DNA from: Acidobacteriota bacterium
GTDB lineage: Bacteria > Acidobacteriota > Blastocatellia > RBC074
Direction: 5' to 3'
Length of the DNA: 11,741 bases
NCBI GenBank assembly: GCA_022614735.1
Contig: JAKEHZ010000190.1
Span: forward strand, 1 to 11,741
In this document: positions 7,027-11,741 of the stretch, in pieces
Position numbering within the stretch: position 1 is the first letter of the stretch
How the letters are laid out: each line of letters starts with the position of its first letter
Translations under genes and position numbers: made by a program
The notes under the pieces: generated by a model
Seen by the model: the letters and a program-made list of their open reading frames with translations, nothing else
What the model was told of the DNA's origin: nothing
The model's database searches: none

Positions 7027-8481
7027 ATGAACTTTAAAGACGAAATCAACCTCGAATACAAAAAGCTCCTGACCCGCCGGCATTTCTTCAAAGAATGCGG
7101 CATCGGCCTGGGGTCGATTGCGGTTGCATCACTGCTCAATGAAGAAATATTCGCAGCCACGCAGCAAGCGGTAAAAATAAACGATCCACTTGCGCCGAAG
7201 AAACCGCATTATCAGGCAAAAGCCAGGCGAGTGATCTATCTCTTTCAGGCGGGAGCGCCCTCGCAACTCGACCTTTTCGACTACAAGCCTGGGCTCGTCA
7301 AATACAACGGTAAGTCAGTGCCTCAGGAACTGGTCAAAGGCATCAACTATGCATTCATTAAGCCCGACGCCGGGTTGTACGCCTCGGAGTTCAAGTTTGC
7401 CAAGCACGGCCAATCGGGCGCAGAGATGTCGGATGCTTTGAAATATCTGCCCGAGGTAGCTGATAACATCTCGATCATCAGATCGATGATCACCGAAGCC
7501 ATCAATCACGCCCCGGGTCAGATTTTTATGAATACCGGCTCTGTACAGTTCGGCCGTCCGAGCGTCGGCGCCTGGGTGACATATGGTTTAGGTTGTGAGA
7601 CTCAGGACCTGCCGGCATTTGTCGTGTTGTCGTCGGCCGGCGGCACAAGCGGCGGCGCGGGCAATTGGGGTTGTGGATTTTTACCGACGGTCTATCAGGG
7701 CGTGCCATTCCGGCGCTCGGGTGATCCGATCCTGTCGCTTTCCAACCCTCGTGGGACCACGCGCGAAATGCAGCGCAAATCGTTAGACACCCTGAAACAA
7801 CTCAATGAGCATCATCTGGAGCTGACTGGCGATCCCGAAATCGCCACGCGCATCAACTCGTTCGAGATGGCATATCGGATGCAGGAGAGCGCTCCTGAAC
7901 TGATGGATTTATCGAAAGAATCGAAAACGACTTTGGAGATGTACGGCGCGACGCCGGGCAAGGCTTCATATGCGAATAACTGCCTGCTGGCGCGTCGATT
8001 GATTGAGCGCGGCGTGCGTTTTGTGCAGCTCTTCCACGAGGCCTGGGATCATCACACCGAAGTGGTCAATGGAGTCAAATCGCAGTGCAAAAACACCGAT
8101 CAAGCTACAACCGCGTTGCTCAAAGATCTGAAACAACGCGGCTTGCTCGAAGACACTATCGTGATCTGGGGCGGTGAATTTGGTCGCACGCCAATGGTCG
8201 AGAGCGATCCTGACGCCAATCGCTCGAAGGGCCGCGATCATCACAACAAAGCTTTTTCGATCTTCGTCGCGGGCGGAGGATTCAAACCTGGAATCACTTA
8301 TGGCGAGACAGATGAGCTCGGGTTCAACGTTGCCAAAGACCCGGTACAGGTTCACGACCTGCACGCGACTATTCTGCACCTGCTGGGGTTCGATCACACA
8401 AAGCTAACTTATCGCTTTCAAGGGCGCGATTTCAGGTTGACCGATGTTCATGGGATTGTAGTCGAAAAATTGCTTGCTTGA
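7027..8481 (+). CDS. DUF1501 protein with a Tat-type signal
   Basis: A 484-residue protein of the DUF1501 family, whose fold is related to alkaline phosphatases and sulfatases; its substrate is unknown. The N-terminus has a twin-arginine signal, LTRRHFFKE (15-23), followed by a hydrophobic run (GIGLGSIAVASLL, 25-37), so export in folded form is likely. Family motifs in order: LFQAGAPSQLDLFDYKP (about 72-88), HEAWDHH (337-343), GGEFGRTP (382-389), GRDHHN (402-407) and VHDLHATILHLLG near 442-454. The D, E and H residues in these motifs are candidate metal ligands. It follows the DUF1549/DUF1553 gene after 113 bases. That order is common in Planctomycetes and Acidobacteriota and suggests the two proteins act together outside the cytoplasm. 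The length is normal for the family and the start is well supported by AGGAGG. Confidence 0.94.
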   Translation: MNFKDEINLEYKKLLTRRHFFKECGIGLGSIAVASLLNEEIFAATQQAVKINDPLAPKKPHYQAKARRVIYLFQAGAPSQLDLFDYKPGLVKYNGKSVPQELVKGINYAFIKPDAGLYASEFKFAKHGQSGAEMSDALKYLPEVADNISIIRSMITEAINHAPGQIFMNTGSVQFGRPSVGAWVTYGLGCETQDLPAFVVLSSAGGTSGGAGNWGCGFLPTVYQGVPFRRSGDPILSLSNPRGTTREMQRKSLDTLKQLNEHHLELTGDPEIATRINSFEMAYRMQESAPELMDLSKESKTTLEMYGATPGKASYANNCLLARRLIERGVRFVQLFHEAWDHHTEVVNGVKSQCKNTDQATTALLKDLKQRGLLEDTIVIWGGEFGRTPMVESDPDANRSKGRDHHNKAFSIFVAGGGFKPGITYGETDELGFNVAKDPVQVHDLHATILHLLGFDHTKLTYRFQGRDFRLTDVHGIVVEKLLA

Positions 8482-8517
8482 GGATAAAATGCTGGCAGGC
8501 CACCCGACCTTAAAATT

Positions 8518-8526
8518 GGAAAGGAG
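8518..8526 (+). promoter_or_regulatory. Ribosome binding site that sets the start of the coiled-coil gene
   Basis: GGAAAGGAG ends five bases before the ATG at 8532. An in-frame GTG at 8526 would overlap this site, so the ATG is the better start. Confidence 0.75.
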
Positions 8527-8531
8527 TGGCC

Positions 8532-8900
8532 ATGGAAGTTATCAATCCTCAATTGAAAGAACTTGAACGCAAGCACGAAGAGTTGCGAAGCACAGTCGAT
8601 CATATGCGTGGCGAACTTGATGAGATTAAGCGCACAACGATTTATACGGCGCGGCAAACAATCTGGCAATTCATCATCTTTGCGGTGACGATCGCAGTAA
8701 TACTTGTCGGGGGAATTAAATACCAGTCAAATGTCTTACGGAACGAGATGAATATTCGTTTCGAAGCCATGGAAAAAACTTTGCGTAGTGAAATGAACCT
8801 CCGATTTGAAGCGATTGAGAATCGTATCGAACAGTCGGAGAAAAACCTGACTGAGCGCTTCGAGGATTTGAAGCAAGAGGTCCGTGCAAGCCGCAGGTAA
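8532..8900 (+). CDS. Small membrane-anchored coiled-coil protein
   Basis: A 122-residue protein of unknown function. Residues 1-40 are charged and heptad-like, with LKELERKHEELRS predicted as a coiled coil. One membrane segment follows (about 44-62, IWQFIIFAVTIAVILVG), then a second helical region with a 15-residue tandem repeat, LRNEMNIRFEAMEKT (69-83) and LRSEMNLRFEAIENR (84-98), and a charged tail. The two repeat copies differ at many third positions, so the repeat is old and conserved as protein, unlike the recent-looking DNA repeats between genes. It lies 50 bases after the DUF1501 gene and 15 before the pseudouridine synthase gene. The fold recalls small anchored oligomers, but I recognise no named family and infer no activity. 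Confidence 0.8.
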   Translation: MEVINPQLKELERKHEELRSTVDHMRGELDEIKRTTIYTARQTIWQFIIFAVTIAVILVGGIKYQSNVLRNEMNIRFEAMEKTLRSEMNLRFEAIENRIEQSEKNLTERFEDLKQEVRASRR

Positions 8901-8915
8901 GAAACTTCTTCAGCT

Positions 8916-9650
8916 ATGTTGTATGAGCTTGTGCGTTTATCAAAACTAATGACTGAGAGAGGCATCTGCTCCCGCCGTGAAGCAGATGCCTTTATCATTC
9001 AGGGCCTCGTTTTGGTTGACGGCGTGGTTGTTAATCAACTCGGTATCAAAGTTTCTCCGGACGCTCAGATCACTCTCGCCCCTCAAGCTCTCAAACAACA
9101 AAACATTCTCGCATCGCTCATCTTGAACAAACCTGTTGGTTACGTCTCAACTCAGCCTGAGCCGGGCTATACTCCAGCAGTCAAACTCATCACTCCTGCA
9201 AATATGTTCGGCAAATCCGAGCTTAAACTACGGCCTGGGCATTTGAAAAACCTGGCAGTGGCCGGTCGTCTGGACATCGATTCACGAGGGTTGCTCCTCT
9301 TCACCCAGGACGGGCGAATCGCGAAAAAGGTCATTGGTCAACACAGCCGGATCGAGAAAGAGTACATCGTGCGCGTCGTTGGGCCGTTGCCCGACGACAA
9401 GTTGCATCTCCTGCGAGACGGGCTTGAGCTCGATGGCGAGCCACTGTTGCCGGCCCAGGTTGAGTGGATCAATCGAGACCAGTTGCGATTCGTTTTGACT
9501 GAAGGCCGTAAACGGCAGATTCGCAGAATGTGTGAGCTAGTCGGTTTGAAAGTTATCGGTCTCAAGCGAGTGAGAATCGGCAAGCTGAGGCTCGGCAATT
9601 TGCCGGAGGGAAAATGGCGGTTCCTCGCTCCTGATGAAACTGTGGATTAA
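8916..9650 (+). CDS. RsuA/RluB/RluF-family rRNA pseudouridine synthase
   Basis: A 244-residue cytoplasmic enzyme that isomerises a uridine in rRNA to pseudouridine. An S4 RNA-binding domain (about 5-55, RLSKLMTERGICSRREAD) precedes the catalytic domain. The nucleophile is D120 in AGRLDIDSRGLLLFT. Other family motifs are LNKPVGYVST (70-79), EKEYIV (147-152) and EGRKRQIRRM (196-205). About 35 residues separate the NKPVG and GRLD motifs, somewhat longer than I expect for RluF. RICSRREAD and the C-terminal PEGKWR resemble RluF and RluB alike, so I do not name the target position. The preceding in-frame stop is the end of the coiled-coil gene, so the ATG at 8916 is the first ATG available. No clear ribosome binding site is seen, which fits translational coupling across the 15-base gap. 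Confidence 0.92.
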   Translation: MLYELVRLSKLMTERGICSRREADAFIIQGLVLVDGVVVNQLGIKVSPDAQITLAPQALKQQNILASLILNKPVGYVSTQPEPGYTPAVKLITPANMFGKSELKLRPGHLKNLAVAGRLDIDSRGLLLFTQDGRIAKKVIGQHSRIEKEYIVRVVGPLPDDKLHLLRDGLELDGEPLLPAQVEWINRDQLRFVLTEGRKRQIRRMCELVGLKVIGLKRVRIGKLRLGNLPEGKWRFLAPDETVD

Positions 9651-9663
9651 TCACACTAATAAG

Positions 9664-9853
9664 CTGATGTCAGGACACATTTTCAAAGTCAGGTTTCAGA
9701 ACGTAATGCAAGGTGGAACACAAAAAAGGCAAAGAGAGCAAAAAAGACAAAAATTCTTGGCCCTTTTGCCTTTTTTTGCCCTTTTTGCCTTTTTTGTGTT
9801 CCACCTTGCATTACGTTCTGAAACCTGACTTTGAAAATGTGTCCTGACATCAG
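9664..9853. mobile_element. 190-base palindrome with 70-base perfect arms, MITE-like
   Basis: Arms 9664-9733 and 9784-9853 are exact reverse complements. The outer 53 bases are ordinary sequence starting CTGATGTCAGGACACATTTT. From AACACAAA (9717-9724) inward the arms become A-rich repeats of AGGCAAA type, which continue imperfectly to the centre near 9758. Directly outside lie ACTAATAAG (9655-9663) and ACTAAAAAG (9854-9862), direct repeats matching at eight of nine positions, as expected of an aged 9-base target duplication. The tips contain TGTCAGGACA, itself a small palindrome. There is no coding capacity. It sits between convergent genes, so it could also end transcription from both sides. 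The element boundary is defined by the end of perfect pairing (G9663 and A9854 do not pair). Confidence 0.65.
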
Positions 9854-9858
9854 ACTAA

Positions 9859-9920
9859 AAAGAGAAAAACGGAACAAACGGAAGAAAGCAAAAGGAACCT
9901 TTTGTTCCGTTTCTCTTCTT
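9859..9920 (-). terminator. Hairpin of the CGGAACAAA family, probable aminotransferase terminator
   Basis: AAACGGAACAAA (9867-9878) pairs perfectly with TTTGTTCCGTTT (9901-9912). Flanking AAGAG and CTCTT extend the stem after a bulge of two A. It begins eight bases beyond the aminotransferase stop. Read on the minus strand, the stem is followed by a T-rich run (TTTTTCTCTTTTTAG), the form of an intrinsic terminator. The unit is the same as in the hairpin at 3505-3600. Confidence 0.6.
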
Positions 9921-9927
9921 CAATTCA

Positions 9928-11139
9928 TTACTTCGCGCGATCTGCGACCATCTGTTTGATTCGCTCGACGGCTTCCTGAATCGCTGCGAGAGAGTTCGCA
10001 TAAGAAAGTCGCAGGTAGCCTTCAGCTCCGAACGCCGAGCCTGCGGTGGTCACGACTCCGTACTTCAAGAGCAGTTCATCGGCGGCTTCTTTGGAAGTGG
10101 CGAAGCCGCAATTCGCCATTAACCCTTTGATATTCGGAAAGGCATAGAATGCGCCTTCCGGCTTGCCGCACTTGATGCCCGAAACAGTGTTGAGCGCGGG
10201 TATGAACCAATCTGCGCGTCGCTGGTATTCAGCCAGCATCGTCTTGACCGATTGCTGCGACTGAGTGAGCGCGGCGATCGCTGCTTTCTGCGCGATCGAA
10301 GCAGCGTGCGTCGCCGACTGGCTTTGAATCTTGATCACTTCTGTCACCCAATCCTGCGGGCCGAGCGTGAAGCCGACGCGCCAACCGGTCATCGCATAGG
10401 TTTTAGAGAGCGAACCGGCGATCAAGACGCGCGACCGCAACTCAGGTGTCAATGCTGCCGCTGAATTTACTTCATGTGGCGGATAGACGAATTGCAGATA
10501 GCATTCATCCGAAATCACCCACAACCCGTTCTCGACGGCGACTTCGATGATTTTCCTGTATTCCGCCGGATCGATTACCCGGCCAGTCGGATTTGACGGC
10601 GAATTGATGATGATCAGTTTTGCTTTGGGTGTGATCGCAGCCTTGACCATCTCGGCAGTCAGATGAAAATCGGTCGATTCGGTATCGACGGGAATCACCT
10701 TGCCTTCGCCAAAATGAACGATCTCCGGGAATGAGACCCAGCATGGATTTTCGAGCAACACCTCATCGCCAGGGTCTATCAGTGCGAGCGTGGCGTTGAA
10801 GATACCCTGTTTGCCGCCGAGCACAACGCAGCATTGCTCAGGTATGTAATCCGACCCGAAATTCGAATTCATATAATCGCAGATGGCTTTGCGGAGTGGA
10901 GCGATGCCGCTGGCCGAAGTGTATTTGGTGAAATTTTCGTCGAGTGCCTGTTTGGCGGCGTCTTTGATGTGATCCGGAGTGGGAAAATCCGGCTCACCAA
11001 CGCCGAGGTCAATTACTTTGACGCCCTGGGACCGCAGCTTTTCAGCGGCCATCACGACGGCTGCCGTTGATGACAGCTTTGTCATCTGTGCGCGTGTAGA
11101 GGCAGTAAATGCGGAAACGGATGATGCTGTAGTACTCAT
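9928..11139 (-). CDS. Class I PLP-dependent aminotransferase, aspartate aminotransferase-like
   Basis: A 403-residue fold-type I aminotransferase of the aspartate aminotransferase Ib-like group, cytoplasmic. It would transfer an amino group between an amino acid such as aspartate and 2-oxoglutarate; some members also act on prephenate. The Schiff-base lysine is K246 in GSLSKTYAMTGWRVGF. Other active-site residues seen are N183 in SPSNPTG, D211 and Y214 in ISDECY, R254 in TGWR, and R377 in LRLSYANS, which binds the substrate carboxylate. The start at 11139 keeps the usual N-terminal arm before STAAVVMAAEKL; GAGAG lies five bases upstream. The gene follows coaD on the same strand, separated by a heptamer hairpin, and ends at a terminator-like hairpin. 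The amino acid specificity cannot be settled from sequence, so I give no symbol. Confidence 0.93.
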   Translation of the reverse strand: MSTTASSVSAFTASTRAQMTKLSSTAAVVMAAEKLRSQGVKVIDLGVGEPDFPTPDHIKDAAKQALDENFTKYTSASGIAPLRKAICDYMNSNFGSDYIPEQCCVVLGGKQGIFNATLALIDPGDEVLLENPCWVSFPEIVHFGEGKVIPVDTESTDFHLTAEMVKAAITPKAKLIIINSPSNPTGRVIDPAEYRKIIEVAVENGLWVISDECYLQFVYPPHEVNSAAALTPELRSRVLIAGSLSKTYAMTGWRVGFTLGPQDWVTEVIKIQSQSATHAASIAQKAAIAALTQSQQSVKTMLAEYQRRADWFIPALNTVSGIKCGKPEGAFYAFPNIKGLMANCGFATSKEAADELLLKYGVVTTAGSAFGAEGYLRLSYANSLAAIQEAVERIKQMVADRAK

Positions 11140-11151
11140 TTTGCTCTCGGG

Positions 11152-11226
11152 AAAAGATGCTAGATGCTAGATGCTAGATGCTAGGTGAGCGTCCTAGCAT
11201 CTAGCATCTAGCATCTAGCATCTTTT
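11152..11226. repeat. Perfect 34-base-pair hairpin of GATGCTA heptamers
   Basis: Arms 11152-11185 and 11193-11226 are exact reverse complements around a seven-base loop (TGAGCGT). Each arm holds four tandem GATGCTA units, with AAAA at the outer left and TTTT at the outer right. It spans the end of coaD, whose TAG stop lies in the right arm (11208-11210), and ends 12 bases before the aminotransferase ATG. It could terminate or attenuate transcription between the two genes. No flanking direct repeat is visible. Confidence 0.92.
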
Positions 11227-11702
11227 AGTTTCTCTTTCATTCGTTTGATAACGGTCTCGGGCACCAGACCTTCGATTGACCCGCCTAAACTGAAAACCTC
11301 TTTGATCAGACTCGAGCTGATGTAGGAATTGTCCTCGGAGGCTACCAGCAGAACTGTTTCGACGTCAGGATTAAGACGGCGATTCATCAAAATCATCGGT
11401 AATTCGTATTCGTAATCCTTCACCGAACGGACACCACGGATGATGGCTTGCGCCTGGCGTTTGCGCGCGTAGTCGACCAGGAGGCCTTCAAATGGTTCAA
11501 TCGTGATCTGAGTGAAATGCGGTGTGAGGACATCGCTCAGAATCTTCACGCGCTCATCGACGGAAAACATGGGCTGTTTGCCGGGGTTGACGAGGATCGC
11601 GACGATGACCTCATCGAAGAGGTTGCACGCTCGCGCAATGATGTCCAGATGGCCGTTGGTCAACGGATCGAATGATCCGGGGTAGATTGCGCGTCGTACC
11701 AT
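11208..11702 (-). CDS. coaD: Phosphopantetheine adenylyltransferase
   Basis: The penultimate enzyme of coenzyme A synthesis: it joins 4'-phosphopantetheine and ATP to give dephospho-CoA and pyrophosphate in the cytoplasm. It has 164 residues, close to the usual 155-165. The nucleotidyltransferase motif is YPGSFDPLTNGHLDI, with H18 of the T/HxGH signature. IIRGVRSVKDYEYE (87-100) carries the conserved RG-R residues, and SYISSSLIKEV (126-136) is the second nucleotide-binding signature. AAGGA eight bases upstream supports the ATG at 11702. The last four residues (DARC) and the stop codon are encoded by the GATGCTA hairpin, so the natural C-terminus has been replaced or extended there; the family C-terminus is variable, so activity should remain. 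Whatever lies upstream is outside the window. Confidence 0.96.
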   Translation of the reverse strand: MVRRAIYPGSFDPLTNGHLDIIARACNLFDEVIVAILVNPGKQPMFSVDERVKILSDVLTPHFTQITIEPFEGLLVDYARKRQAQAIIRGVRSVKDYEYELPMILMNRRLNPDVETVLLVASEDNSYISSSLIKEVFSLGGSIEGLVPETVIKRMKEKLKDARC

Positions 11703-11741
11703 AGGACTTTCCTTTCTACGAAGAAGGGGGATGGTAGCATA

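Noticed and set aside
8498..8531. GGCCAC and GTGGCC inverted pair around the ribosome site of the coiled-coil gene, considered as a translational switch
   Set aside because: Only six pairs across a 22-base loop; such short matches are expected by chance.
8489..8566. Tiny frame (about 25 codons) starting at an ATG after the DUF1501 stop, considered as a leader peptide
   Set aside because: It overlaps the better-supported coiled-coil gene out of frame, and its composition shows no sign of selection.
9634..9877. Open frames on both strands across the 190-base palindrome, both containing MSGHIFKVRFQNV
   Set aside because: The two strands encode the same peptide only because the sequence is palindromic. 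Neither frame has a good ribosome binding site, and their ends are low-complexity repeat translation.
11145..11261. TCTCGGG on both sides of the GATGCTA hairpin, considered as a target duplication
   Set aside because: The right copy lies 29 bases from the hairpin end inside coaD, so it is not adjacent; no proper duplication is present.

Overview
The window is bacterial chromosome, densely packed with housekeeping and envelope genes. A secreted cytochrome-like DUF1549/DUF1553 protein is paired with a Tat-signal DUF1501 protein. That pairing is typical of Planctomycetes, Verrucomicrobia and Acidobacteriota. The moderate GC, the coaD-aminotransferase neighbourhood and intergenic palindromes built from short repeats make me favour Acidobacteriota (Blastocatellia-like). 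This is inference, not a measured placement. I saw no rRNA, tRNA, CRISPR array or transposase gene, and no gene-free stretch exceeds 300 bases.

Layout. At the left edge there may be the first codons of a minus-strand gene (1-59). The minus strand then carries a zinc alcohol dehydrogenase (104-1108) downstream of RNase R (1289-3478). A divergent promoter region (3479-3694) separates these from a plus-strand block: the DUF1549/DUF1553 protein (3695-6913), its DUF1501 partner (7027-8481), a small membrane-anchored coiled-coil protein (8532-8900) and an RsuA/RluB/RluF-type pseudouridine synthase (8916-9650). Convergent to these on the minus strand are coaD (11208-11702) and a class I aminotransferase (9928-11139).

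The most unusual content is non-coding. Every intergenic gap above 60 bases that lies between two complete genes holds a long inverted repeat, six in all, and most arms are made of tandem 7-10 base units (AAAGGGTC, CGGAACAAA, CGCCAAGAA, AGGCAAAA, GATGCTA). Two of them look like inserted elements. The one at 1134-1284 lies between perfect 9-base direct repeats (AAATTTATG), and removing it with one repeat copy restores a 20-base RNase R-dehydrogenase gap. The one at 9664-9853 has 70-base perfect arms and abuts 9-base direct repeats that match at 8 of 9 positions. Related short-unit tracts are also inserted in frame in the DUF1549/DUF1553 gene (4093-4125, 6076-6136), and the last four codons and stop of coaD lie in a GATGCTA hairpin. 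I read these as a family of small non-autonomous palindromic elements plus expanding short repeats that colonise gene boundaries.

How the genes work together. The DUF1549/DUF1553 and DUF1501 proteins probably act together outside the cytoplasm on an unknown substrate. The coiled-coil protein and pseudouridine synthase are 15 bases apart and probably co-transcribed. coaD (coenzyme A synthesis) and the aminotransferase are probably co-transcribed through a hairpin. RNase R and the dehydrogenase were probably tightly linked before the element separated them.
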